A DNA stretch of 64,000 nt from Cycas panzhihuaensis (taxonomy: Eukaryota; Cycadophyta), in NCBI GenBank assembly GCA_023213395.1, contig CM041465.1, positions 99,145,741 through 99,209,740 of the forward strand. The letters are read 5' to 3'. The translations under genes were made by a program, and so were the position numbers. Position 1 is the first letter of the stretch. The number at the start of each line of letters is the position of its first letter. Shown in pieces: positions 10,887 to 21,527 of the stretch. The notes under the pieces are model-generated. The model worked only from the letters and a program-made list of their open reading frames with translations. It was not told the origin of the DNA and did no database searches.

Positions 10887-11780
10887 ATGAGAGTTGTCTC
10901 TCGCAAGCAACCACTCACAAAACAAACTAGACCATCCACTCAAGCAAGCCATGGCCATATAAAGGAAAGTAAAGGCCCTTCTACTCATGCCTCAGCTTGC
11001 TCCATCAGTATTCCCGATCCTTCTAGCCATGAAGAAGATCCTACATCTTCTTCTTCGAGCCTAACCGGTTTTGCCCCTATCGGCATTGGAAGCTACGAGT
11101 ACCTCACCATGTTTAGCGACAATAGGTCCCATAGCAAGGATGAGGACCTCCCTCACCCGGTTTCCTTCCTTCATGCTAGTGGGGGGCATTCTTCTCGTTC
11201 TAGGTCTCAACCTAGGATCCCTCTTGTTAAAGAGCCCAATCACTCTCTCGTGTCACATGTTATTACATATGTTGACCGTCAGATCCCTGGCTCTTCCCTT
11301 CCATCACCTTTCATACGTGATGGCATTGAGAGTTTCCCTCCTGCCTCTTACAAGGGGTCTTTCCTCGACTCTCCCTTAAAGTCCCTTAGGGATATTGGGT
11401 AGCTTGTAGGTCATCCTAGTTCTATTACTTCCATTCCATCCTGCACCTCGTCCATTCAAAGTCAAGTCATCCATGGGGTAGATTACTTTGAAGACGATGA
11501 GGCCTTGTTGGAGCACTTAGCGGGCTCCACGCCTAGTTTACCTTCTAATCACCATAAGCTTGGCCACCAGAAGGTCCTAGCGATTGGGTCTACATTATCC
11601 AATCCAATGCCATCCTTCGTTCCATCTCCTCCTATCGACCTTGTCTCGCTCTATTTCGAGGAGGGGAATGCCATGTGTATGGGGGCAACTCAGGACATAG
11701 TCCTCGCCTCGGGCAAGGTCATTAGGGTAGGAGCAGAATGTACTCTTGATGGAGTAAGGCAATACTCCCTTTTGTTCTAG
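10887..11780 (+). pseudogene. Protease-RT linker of element A
   Basis: This Ser/Pro/His-rich spacer has no recognised domain. It includes DDEALLEHLAGSTP and MCMGATQDIVLASGKVIRVG, both conserved in element B (minus, 23546-24163), so it is a real part of the polyprotein. A stop at 11400-11402 and a TAG at 11778-11780, at a position where B has Gln, break the frame. Confidence 0.7.
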
Positions 11781-13240
11781 GAATTCCAGGATGTTTTCAC
11801 ATGGGAGTACTCTGACATGAAGGGAATTAACCCCTCCATTGTCACCCACAACCTTACAACTATTCTTGGCGCCCGCCTTGTGCACCAGAAGTAGCATCCC
11901 CTCCATCCTAAACTTTCAACCACTGTCAAGATAGAGGTTGAGAAACTCTTGGATGCAGGACTTATCACTTCCATCGATTACCCTAAATGGGTATCGAACA
12001 TCGTCCTCATTGCCAAGAAGAACGGGACCATCCAGATATGTGTTGATTTTTACGACATTAATAACGCATGTCCTAAAGATAACTTCCCACTCCTCTTTAT
12101 CGATCAAATAATCGATTAAACTGCTGGATTCGAAGTTATGTCCTTGATGGACTGCTTCTCTGGCTACAATCAGATTTAGATTTCTTCTTAAGACCGCCAC
12201 AAGATGGCCTTCACCACCCCGTGGGGTACCTTTGCCTATAAGGCAAATCCCTTCAGTCTTAAAAACGCAGGAGCCACATACCAGAGGGCTATGCATTTCA
12301 TTTTCCATAACCTCATCAATAACACGTTGGAGATCTTCATGGATGACATGATGGGTCTCTCGTGTACTAGAACCCATCATCTCTCTGACTTGCAGGCCAT
12401 CTTCATGCGATGCCGCAAGTATCATGTGAGTCTCAACCTACTTAAATGCGTATTTGCTGTAACCTCAGGCAAACTCCTAGGTTTCCTTGTATCAAAGCAA
12501 GGAATCCAAATCGATCCAGATAAGGTCAAGGCAATCCTTGACATGCCGCCTCTTAGAACCTAATGATAAATCAAGTCGTTTCTAGGCAGGATCAGTTTCC
12601 TTAGGTATTTTTTGGCAGACTTCGCCATAAACACCAAATCCCTTACCAACCTATTGAAGAAAGGAGCCCTATTTGTTTGGTCGATCAAGACCCAATAGGC
12701 CTTCGAAGGATTAAAGGAAGCCCTCGCTTCCGCTACTACGGTGGCACCTCCTCGCTTCGATATGCCCTTCATCTTGTATACCTTGGCAACTGATGAATCC
12801 TTGGGTGCGATGCTTGCACAGGAGGACGATTCTGGAACTGAGAGAGCAATCTATTTTATCAACTGCACCCTCGTAGCTACTAAACTTAATTATCCCCCCG
12901 CTGAGAAGGAATATCTCTCCTTGGTCCACGCGACCAAGAAGTTCTAGCATTACTTGCTCGGTAATACCACCAAGGTGATCGTCTAATCCGATCCCTTGTG
13001 ATATTTACTTACTCGTTCAGACTTGACGGGTAGGGCAAGTTGTTGGACTGTCTTACTTCAAGAGTTTGACCTTCAAATCATTAACAGGAAGTTGAAGAAG
13101 GGAATGATAGTGGCAAAGTAGCTAGTCGATGCCCCTATTCTCAGCGCTTGTGACATTACTATTGACGACTCTCTCCCTGACGAGTCTATTCTAACCATCC
13201 AGGGCGCCTCTCCTCATCTGCTCGCCGATAGCGAGTGGTA
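11781..13240 (+). pseudogene. Reverse transcriptase and gypsy-type RNase H of element A
   Basis: RT signatures in order: LLDAGLI and YPKWVSNIVL (about 11950-12010), ICVDFYDINNACPKD, LMDCFSGYNQI, KMAFTTPWGTFAYKANPFSLKNAG (written in parts: TPWGTF, PFSLKNAG), and the catalytic FMDDMMG (about 12336-12356) corresponding to YxDD. LLKCVFAV and GFLVSKQGIQIDPDKV follow. The gypsy RNase H follows from about 12741 (TDESLGAMLAQ, LNYPPAEKEYLSLV, HYLLG). Together these would copy the element RNA to DNA. Stops at Gln positions (HQK*HPLH, IID*TAG, NQI*ISS*DR, KF*HYLLG) show decay by C-to-T changes. The family is Ty3/gypsy because RNase H precedes the integrase. Confidence 0.9.
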
Positions 13241-14434
13241 TGGTAACATTGTGCAGTATCTGACTCAGTAGGAATACCACCTTGAAGCCAGCAACAAAGT
13301 TAGATCACGCATCCGCACCACTACAAGACAATACTTCCTCATAGATGAAGTGTTGTACAAAAGATCCTTCGATGGGATCCTTCTTCACTGCATCACTTTA
13401 GATGAAGTGGATTAAATACTCTGTGAATGCCATCATGGCATTTGTGGGGGCCACTTTGGAGGCCAATCCATGGCCCAAAGGATCCTCTGCATGGGCTATT
13501 ATTGGCCGTCCCTTTTTAAGGACACCCATGCCTACGCTATGAGATGTCAATGATGCCAAGAGCACGCCAACATCTCTCATGTGCCTTTTGAGGCCCTTCA
13601 CCCTATCGTATCTCCATGGCCCTTTTCTCAATGGGGATTAGACCTCATTGGTGCCATATCACCACCTTCTTCAGGACAGCACAAGTACATCTTGACTGCC
13701 ACGGAGTATTTCACCAAATAGGCAGAGGCAATCCCTCTGTCCACTACGCCTGGCAAGATGATAACCACCTTCGTCTACCAATACATCATTTTCCGTTTCG
13801 GGATTCCAGACGTCTTGATCACAGACAATGGGACCCTCTTCTATAACAAGGAGATGGATGAGCTTTGCGAGAAATTCAAGATTTCTCATAAGAACTCATC
13901 TCCTTATTACCCCCAAGCAAACGGATAAGTTGAATCATTCAATAAAACCCTTATTAACATTCTAAAGAAAAGCATTGCACAATCTCAAAGAGATTAGTAT
14001 CTTCAACTGGAATGACGCCATTTTCCTTAGTCTATGGCACTGAGGTGGTACTCCCACTGGAAGTGGAGATCCCCTCTCTACGAGTCTCCCTTAGAGGTCT
14101 TATTGATGAGGAGTCTATCTGCCAGGCTCGTCTCCTAGATCTCGAGGCTCTGGATGAGAGACGCTTGATGGCTTACCAAGCGAACCTCGCTTCGAAAGCC
14201 TATTCACAAAGGACTCATGACAAGCATCTTTGTGCCCATCCTTTATACCCTAGGGACTACGTCCTTAAGTTGGAATATCTCTACGATCGCTTGACCAAAT
14301 TCGGGCCCAGATGGGTCGGTCCTTTCATCGTTCTTAAGAGCCTCGATAACAATGCTTATAGGATTGCCACCTTGGAAGGTCTAGAATTTGAGAAGGCGGT
14401 CAATGGAAAATTCCTCAAGAAATTTTATGCATGA
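13241..14434 (+). pseudogene. Integrase of element A
   Basis: The N-terminal zinc domain is seen as HHGICGGHFGG ... MRCQ*CQEH (about 13430-13560). The DDE core has Asp at 13641 (GLDLIG), Asp at 13824 (ITDNGT) and Glu at 13932 (VESFNK). This gives 35 residues between the second Asp and the Glu, the canonical DD35E spacing. Near 14005 a short deletion shifts the frame, and the C-terminal domain resumes as MTPFSLVYGTEVVLPLE (14012) and GPRWVGPFIV, ending in a stop at 14432. There is no chromodomain. It would insert the cDNA into the host chromosome. Stops include TAG in TK*AEA (Trp in the family) and TAA in QANG*VES. Confidence 0.88.
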
Positions 14435-15123
14435 TCCTCTCGGCGATCCCTTCTCCACACTCCGAAATAAGCCTAAACTACCATCTCAAGCTGTTCCCAT
14501 TTCTCCCAGCCACAGGTGGAATGACAACTTAGGATGGGCCTCTTCATTTCCTCCTGGTTCCTCCCGCAGAACCCTTGTTTCCATTTTCCTTGGGACCTTG
14601 TCCTCCTATTTGGGCAACCCCCAGTTAAGATGATGCTTGGGAATGTCATTACTCCCCCCTCGCCTTGTATTTCCTTTGCATATCCCACTATGCTCCCATG
14701 TGGACATGCATACCGCTCTATTTCCTAACCCCACATATGCCTATCACCTCTATTGGTGGTCGTGTGTGCTCTCGTCAGGTATATAGCTGTGCATGAAAGG
14801 AAATATATGCATCTCAAATAAGCATCATAACAGAACATAACCATACATGTCATCCATCATACATCATATACACAACATACATATCAAAATGGGACGCCAA
14901 TTGCCCCATCTATATATATACATCAAAATCATATATCATATCATACATATGGGAAGCTGGTATCCTTGTAGGAGGGGTACAATCATATGAATCTATACAT
15001 ATAACCCCCTGGAGGCCTATGCTTTCCCCTGTCAAAAATCAAATATAATGTATATACTCTACACTACTGTTGCCCTGCTCCTAGGGCACCATCTCCTGGT
15101 TAGTGTGATCTCTCTCCTGGGGA
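14435..15123. other. Spacer between integrase and antisense PMD gene in A
   Basis: I see no convincing coding sequence on either strand. It includes several ATACAT/CATATA-rich runs (14790-15060). By position it is the 3' side of both gag-pol and the PMD gene, so transcripts from both strands would end or overlap here. Confidence 0.4.
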
Positions 15124-16933
15124 TCACATCCCTTCGAAGCTCCTCTTAGGCCTCCGTGAGCTCCCTGCCTCGCTCTCCTCATCGCAGGGTCTCCTCAGGG
15201 TCATCTCCACTGTGTGAGAATAGGTCCTACTCTGGCTTGACCTCAATGCCATCTGGTCTACCAGCTGATCGTATTGGGCCTGGATATGATCCCTCTCGCT
15301 CTCCATTCCTCAGAGATGCTCCTATGGGACTGTTATATGGATCCTGCTCCTCGTATCTCCACCTACTCCTCCCTGGGCCTTTAGAGTTTGCATGCGACTC
15401 CGTAGGGCATCCTACTTGCTCCGAGCTGCATCATGCTCACTCTGGGCCTCGTCTAACTCTCGCTGCAGTTGTCCCCCGAATGCCACATGCTCCTAGGACT
15501 CTGCAGCCCATATGTCCCTTGCCCTTGTCAGTGGGGCAAACACTATCGTGTGGGCACCTGTCGATCTAGGTGCATCCTCTGCCTGGATAGGTGGCTACCC
15601 CTCTGCATATACTTGAGGGAACATCTCCCTCACCATGGCCTCAACCAACCGTCGGATCTTTATGGTACCTACAAACCCACCGTGTCATATGTCAATACAT
15701 ATCTGTGTCGATATCAAATCAAAACCAAACAATACAATGCATCTGGCTATCAAACAATGAGGAAGGTTGAGCCTCACCTCCTGCAGTCGCTGACTCCTCT
15801 ACCTATGCGATGGCCTCTGCTCCTGGCTCTCCACCAGCTGTTGGTGCCTCCTCCTCTGGCACTATCTCCGTTGCTGGAGCCTATCTCTCTCTCTCTCTCT
15901 GTGCTGGTGGAGCTGTCCCCTTGGGTCTCTCCAAGATCCTCAACCTCCAAGCTCATGTCATAGGCCTCCTCATCTCCTAAGCAATCCCTGATGGCCCTGC
16001 CTCACCTGCCACTCACGATGGGCCAGCCCCATCTCCTCTATCTCTCCCGTCACCACCATCGTCATCTCCTGGGGTAGCCCCTACCACTCTTGCTTCCTCA
16101 TCACTGTCCCATCTCATCAACCGGTAGAGGTCTGACACGTAGTCTGTCATGGTGAGTAAATCCAGTGACGTGGCATCCACGGACCTCCTGACATGTGCCT
16201 AGTCCTCTACTCCCCTAAACCGGGTCTGCCATCTGTGTACCATGGGAGCCTAGTCTAGTATGGGGTATGGCCCCCCTGATGGCGCCACTACTGCAAAATG
16301 GTCAAAGAACCAGCACTGCAATAGCGTGCTGTGCAATAATCCACCTCTGCCTGCCACCCTGATAGCATCCAGTTGGGCGACAAGGTTTGCTGCTATAAGG
16401 GTAGCCCAATCCAATCTATCACCAACCTCACACCAGCGCACTGCATCTATCCATCCTCCAAGGATGTCCATATAGTTTTGTTTCCAGTAAACCTGAAACA
16501 GAATGCATAGAGTGATTATCTTCCTCACATGAGGAACCCTGGACATCACCATACTCTGAAGAGGCACCCCTCACCTCTCCCACCTGTCCTGGCCTATAAA
16601 GAACATGATCGCCTCCCGATGGGCCATCTCGTTGCTATGCAATGCTCCTAGCATGGCTGGTCTCCCTGTCGCTGGCATCCCTAGGATCCGTCGGATGTCT
16701 CTGGGTGTCACTGTGATGTCTCCTACCTGGGGTAGATGGAACACGTATCTCCACATGTCCCAATACGACACTATGTCCACGAGTAGTCTCTGATTTGATA
16801 TATACTGAGGTGTCTTCACCACCTTCATCAATCCACATTGTCGGAGGACTCTTTTATCCTCTCTGCTCATCATCTCTAAGAAGCTCAGCATGGTCGTGCC
16901 AACATTCTCGCGGTTCTCTACCGCAGTCACTAC
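15124..16933 (-). pseudogene. Captured plant mobile domain (PMD, aminotransferase-like) gene, antisense in element A
   Basis: Read on the minus strand from 16933, the frame gives VTAVENRENV, then IVSYWDMWRYVFHLP, ITVTPRDIRRILGMPATG and REAIMFFIG (to 16571). It continues with YWKQNYMDILGGWIDAVRWCE, LDWATLIAANLVAQLDAIRVAG and LLQCWFFDHF (16250-16495). The sequence of F-x-x-x-GD-ITVTxxD-xxxILGxP is the hallmark of the PMD family (as in MAIN/MAIL1 and transposon-borne homologues), whose role is linked to silencing and genome stability. An acidic, low-complexity stretch (MTDYVSDLYRLMRWDSDEEA, about 16150) and a coiled-coil-like end (ESERDHIQAQYDQLVDQMAL, 15124-15306) follow. A TGA at 16571, a stop at 16250 and frameshifts disrupt it. 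The TGA may be an unspliced intron (GTGAGG to TTTCAG, 16493-16574), but removing those 82 nt shifts the frame, so this is unresolved. Confidence 0.75.
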
Positions 16934-18148
16934 CTACAAAAAACGCCACCCAAACGTATTAGTCTATAGCCAGCACTCACTCCTGGATCCCCAAGATCCT
17001 CCCTTGGCATCATCTAGTCCAGACTTGGGACCCCTCGGGGTCCCCTTTCCTTCGGGACCACGGCCTCAAGATCGCACTAAACTTCTGCATCACAGAGTTT
17101 AGGCGGGGCCGAGCGGTCGTCCCACAGAGCGATCATCCCTAAAAGGGGGGAGGGGTTCCCGGCCCCCAAAAATCAAAAATTTTTCATCTAAGTGGGTCCC
17201 AGCGGGGCCCACCAGGACCAGGGCTGCCTAATGCCCCGGTCTTGCCCCTCTCTGGGTCTAATTCAGACCCTGGGAGGTCACTTCTCGCCTTTATGGGGCC
17301 TAAAAAGCTACAAAAATTCACAAAAAGCATTAAAATTTAAACTACAATTTCGGGTTGGGTTTGGCGATCCACTCATTGGATCTGGTCACGTGGTCGCCAT
17401 CCCGATCCCCTGGTCGCTCTGGCTACCTCCTCACTCTGATCCAATGGTTGGATCTCCTGTGGCATATCCCAGAAGTAGGGTAGTGCTTCGCTGCGTAAGG
17501 GATGAGCTTTAGATTTCGTATGAGAGCTCGTGAAAATGAAATCCTTTTTATTTCATTTTTCTTATATAGGCGAGGCCCCCGTTGGGTACTTCTTCCTTTT
17601 TTGCCCTTGAGGTAGCCCCCCGTTGGGTACTTCTTCCTTTTTCACCCCTGAGGCAGCCTTCGAGACCGCATTTTCGCCTTGGCTAGTATTGCCTTCTGGC
17701 CCAGTTCCTATTTTTGTCTCCATGGTCACCTTTAGACCCGTTTCTTTCAGTGTATTAATGACGCCCCAAGCAGTTCATTTTTGCTGAAGCCCTTTTCATC
17801 TCGTTTTGCATGCCACTACTGTGCATGCCCGAGTTTATACTCGTTTGCCTCGTTTCACCACCTTGGACTCATTTTCACTGCCCATTTTTCTCTTGGCACT
17901 CCCATAAGGAGTGTCCCCTCTGGCCGAGCACCTCTTTGTGCTTCTTCAAGCCAGTTTAGGTGCTCCAAGGCCCCATTTTCATTGTTTTCTTCCCTGTTGG
18001 TGGGGTAGCCGTCCCTGCCTTCGGGTCACCTCATTGCTAGGCCTTCGTACCCCTTCATGGCCACTATCACTAATGATACAGAGTCCTCTTCTTACCTCTT
18101 TCTCTAGCTTCATTACACTTCTTTCTAGTAGAGAAGTCGTTCTCATTC
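16934..18148. promoter_or_regulatory. Region between antisense PMD and sense RNase H in A
   Basis: This is the counterpart of 43-1244. It includes a short intron-like GTGAGT...GTAG segment on the minus strand (16934-16980) and a TATA-like CTTATATAGG (17571-17580) preceded by TCGTGAAAATGAAATCC, 570 bp before the RNase H ATG. The TATA and its upstream bases match J almost exactly, whereas surrounding bases have drifted. A local near-duplicate (CCCGTTGGGTACTTCTTCC at about 17578 and 17617) is present only here. Confidence 0.5.
17571..17580 (+). promoter_or_regulatory. Conserved TATA-like box upstream of the second RNase H
   Basis: CTTATATAGG is identical to 711-720 in J. It lies 570 bp before ATG 18149 in A and 530 bp before ATG 1245 in J. 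It is a candidate promoter for a separate transcript of the RNase H ORF. Confidence 0.45.
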
Positions 18149-18571
18149 ATGGCTCTTTTCATTTTCACCGATGGCGGAAGCCGTAGTAATCCTGGTCCTT
18201 CTGTCGTCGCGTGGATACTTTGTGATTCCTCTGGGTATGACTACCTGCGCTCTAGAATCTTCCTTCCTAAGGCAACCAATAATGAAGCTGAGTACATGGC
18301 CGTTATTGAAGCCCTCACCGATGCATGGCATTTCCATCACAGACCCATCATCCTTCTTTGTGACTCCTAAGTGGTGGTGTCCCATCTCACCTAGGTTTAG
18401 GAGGTGTGGTGCCCATGCTTGAGAGCCCTTGCATCGACCGCGAGGTCACTTTTGGCTCGTTTCCAATCCGTCGATGTTCGCCATATTCCCCAGGCCCTCA
18501 ACATTGAGGCTGATAGTCTCGTTCATCTCATCCTTAAGCATTACCTCCCTCTTCTCAGCGACTGCCTTTAA
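18149..18571 (+). pseudogene. Archaeal-type RNase H (second RNase H) ORF of element A
   Basis: This 141-codon frame begins at ATG 18149 (MALFIFTDGGSRSNPGP) and ends with TAA at 18569. Motifs: FTDGGSRSNPGP (Asp), TNNEAEYMAVIEAL (Glu), IILLCDS*VVVSH (Asp) and IPQALNIEADSLVHL (Asp). All four catalytic acids are present, but TAG/TAA stops (CDS*VVV, SHLT*V*EV) cut it after about 73 residues, at positions where J has Gln codons. It is distinct from the gypsy RNase H fused to RT at 12741. Its place just before the PPT, as a stand-alone ATG ORF on the far side of an antisense gene, differs from a simple pol fusion. The enzyme would remove RNA from hybrids during reverse transcription. Confidence 0.82.
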
Positions 18572-18919
18572 GAGACTTGCTTAGCCTACCCATTACCTGA
18601 GTCTCTCGCCATCGTTCTCCTAGCTTGTTTGTTTAGTCTATTGGGTGCCCTCGCATTACTCATTGCATTTCAGCAATAGGGGCATCCCCCTCTTTCATTT
18701 CCTTCATTTATAGGTCGACTTTCAGATGATACATAGGTAGCCTCTATGTTGTCCTTGTCTCCGTCTCCCTTATCCATGTGTTCCATCATGGCACTTGCCG
18801 ACACCCTTAGTCCATATTCTATTCATGATTTATATATATATACGCATGTGCTACTAACAGTTTTTGGTTGCCAGGATTCGCCATCACACCACGCTTCCAA
18901 GCGGTGAGGCTCTGTTGCT
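18572..18919. other. Non-coding tail between RNase H and PPT in A
   Basis: No coding potential is seen. It contains a short TATATATATATA run (about 18831-18842) and GATTCGCCATCACACCA, which is conserved in J. The last bases run into the polypurine tract. Confidence 0.5.
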
Positions 18920-18929
18920 AAGGGGGCAG
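18920..18929 (+). other. Polypurine tract (PPT) of element A
   Basis: AAGGGGGCAG lies directly before the 3' LTR start TGTTTCC. The identical tract, as CTGCCCCCTT on the plus strand, precedes the LTR of element I (63520-63529), which confirms the LTR boundary for the family. Confidence 0.85.
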
Positions 18930-21527
18930 TGTTTCCTGGCTACCGGGAATGGATTTGGGACGAGTCAATTCAGGTAAGCTCAGGTATATACTTCTCACTT
19001 TCATCCTCACTTTTGCTTGGTCGAAGTAGCTTAGGGTATTGTTTGATGCATGCTTGCCTGTCATTTATGTGGTCGCATCGCTTTCTTGCCTGATCACGTT
19101 GCTTATGCCTGCCACATATTATTCAGCCTATGACGACCCACCGTGGGGCACTCCTCAGCAAGTCATACACCCCCATACAACACTCAACTGCAAACAACAC
19201 CTCCACAGTTCCTCAAATACCACCATTGGTCGCCATCTGTTCACAGTGACACTCCCATCCCTACTTTGAATCCCCTTCCAAGTGTGATAGGACCCCACCA
19301 GAAACTCATTTTTCTCTTTTGGCCACTTGTTAGCTACCTGGGCATGAGCTCCCAGGCTGCCCAGCCTTTGTACACCTGTCTGTTTGATTCTAGGCCCTGT
19401 TTCTGCCTTGATTTTGAGTTTTAGTCTTGCACCATTACAAACTTAGCGGTACTACGAAGTTTACCGTGGTACCACGATGTTTGCCATAGTGTGACTGTTT
19501 AACTTCATTTTTTTAAATAGCCACGGTAATTCCTGCTCTTTTTGCGGAACTGCCATGTGGCATCCTCGCATACTCATCTACTCCATAACCATAAATGCTT
19601 ATTTAGGGTTAAGGAGAATATAAAGCCCAAAAAGAAAGCCATTTGTCAGTCTTCTTCATTCATTTTTTGGGTCTACTCCATCCCTCTCTTTAGAACTTTT
19701 ACAGGATCTGCTCTTTGGCTCTGGTTCTCCTTCCACTGTATACCTGCTACGTCCCAAGCCTTGCTCCAGTAGCTTTAGGCTTCCTTTTTGTAGGTCTACA
19801 TTGTGGAGGAAGAATACTTACAGCATCTCAGCAACCAAGTTCCAAGATCTCAGATTTGCATCCACGTTTACCTCCTCTTCAGCCCAGGCCTAAAAAGCCT
19901 GTGCTCCTCTTGATTTCTGGAAGAATCAAGATCCTTTCTTTTGTTGCAAGGTACCCCTATAATGGTCCTTTAAGTTTCTTATTTTTCCCCTTTCTTTTAT
20001 CAGTAGTGTTGAGTTTTTTCCTTGCTCCTAGCTTTGCATTCCATATGAGCTTACCTATTGCTCCCCATTTTACAGTGCTTCTCCTCTCTTTTCCTACAAG
20101 CTCACTCCAAGGTGGCTGTGCAAGAGGGATGCATAAGGATAGGTGAAGGGAGAAAGGTGGGATCAGTCCCCTTATTGGCCTTCTCCCCAAGGGTCTCACC
20201 CTTCCCTTCCTTCCTCTTTCACTCCATGCCTCCCTTGGAGTTGGGCCAGGGATATTGAGAGCTTATTTCCAGCTCTAAAAATAGTGTTGGCAGCCCTTGC
20301 CACGCTAATTTCAGACCTGCGCTTGCAGGTTTTGGGCACCACATAAGCCCCCAAACCTGTCCCGGTTGGTACGTGATCTTTAACTTATCCTAACCTGACG
20401 ATTTGTTGTCCATAGCACTTCGTCTTTTGGGTTTGTTTGCACACCTTTCTGCTGGTTTATTTCCTCCTTTCTTTGTTGTCCCATACAGCCATTACACTCT
20501 ATTTTTTTCCCCCCTTTGAGGCTACGTGGAGGTACTTGTGGGTGAGTTGGACATACCGAGGCTAACTTCTTCATCTTGGTTATTGTTTGGTGATGCTTTG
20601 GTTTGAGTCTTACTTGGAGTTTTTGGAATAGAGTATAATATTTCTTTAGCTTAATTTATTATCTGCTTCTTGTATCCATATATATATAATAGGCATATTT
20701 GGCAACCCCCTCTTCTAGGAGGGAGAAACTTTTGTTTTGTGCTTGGCAGGTTTTGTGGTAATAGAAGTATGAAGGACGTAAACTTCTTGATAGGTTAGCC
20801 TCTAGTTAGTAGTATTTTCATTTTCTTTTGTTGCTCTTTATGTCAATTTGCTTTCACATGATTGGGGATGGTAAGGTAGCCTCTCATTCGCTCACGGTAA
20901 CCATCATCGGCTAGCCTCTCATCCGCACGACAAGTTCGAGTGGGCAAGGGCGTAAAGAGTAAAAGGTCGCAACATCCTAACCACGCTAGTTTTCCAGGTA
21001 TTCCTTGTCCCCTTTTTGTCCTTTTCTACAGTGTTTCTTTTATGCACATGTCGCATGCTAAAAACACATAGGAAACGAAAGGGGAAAGAACTCATTCTTG
21101 TATTTACAAATCCTTTTTATAGTTGTTTATACCTCGTGTAGATAGATTTTGGGTGTGAGCCAAACATTCCTCACCCCCCATCTAGCCCACATGTAGGGCA
21201 TCGTATCTCACACACATTTGCTCACATGTTGCCTTCTCCCTCCCGTGAGAAGGCGCAACTTCTTAGAGTCCCTCTTCCTCTTCCTAACCATCTAAGGGGT
21301 AGGAGGGCCTCTTCTTTTGGGATGACCCAAGGCCTCACCTTGCGTCCTTTTCCGAAGATTGCCCTAAGGCAATTGGGCACCATCCGTGGGTCCCAAATCT
21401 GCGCTCCGGTGCATGGACACCCTACGTGGTGTTCCTTCTTGCTGATAAGGTCCTATTTATAGCCAACCACACCTTAGTTTATCACACCCTTCTAAGCATA
21501 GAAGACCATCTTGTAGACGCGATTCCA
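18930..21527 (+). repeat. 3' LTR of element A
   Basis: This is the same 2598-bp length as the 5' LTR by my boundaries. It keeps the motif block (about 19440-19490), TTTAGGGTT and the TATAAAG box (19619-19625), and ends GCGATTCCA. A TCCTATTTATAGCC insert near 21450, absent from the 5' copy, is one of the few indels. The following GATAG is the right target-site copy. Confidence 0.92.

Larger units (their letters stand above)
5022..21527 (+). mobile_element. Complete Ty3/gypsy Tat-like retrotransposon A, 16.5 kb
   Basis: Both LTRs run from TGTTTCC to GATTCCA and are 2598 bp each by my boundaries. Flanking 5-mers GGTAG (5017-5021) and GATAG (21528-21532) differ by one transition and are the presumed target duplication. 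The order is LTR, PBS, gag, protease, RT, RNase H, integrase, antisense PMD gene, archaeal-type RNase H, PPT, LTR. Very long LTRs and a second RNase H are known of the plant Tat/Ogre group, and no chromodomain is seen after the integrase. A stretch of about 130 bp compared by eye between the LTRs shows roughly 11 differences, mostly transitions, so the insertion is old. The coding regions carry many stops and the element is not autonomous now. Confidence 0.9.

Noticed and set aside
7872-14434. UAA/UAG read as glutamine (alternative nuclear code), since many stops fall on Gln positions
   Set aside because: Stops also fall on Trp positions (TK*AEA, PSD*AYH as TGA), frameshifts are present, and sister copies have Gln or Trp codons there. 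Decay by transitions explains all of it.
14516-14530. TGGAATGAC as the start of a much longer 3' LTR of A that would include the PMD gene
   Set aside because: The PPT AAGGGGGCAG plus TGTTTCC start at 18930, the equal LTR lengths and the flanking GGTAG/GATAG place the LTR start after the RNase H.
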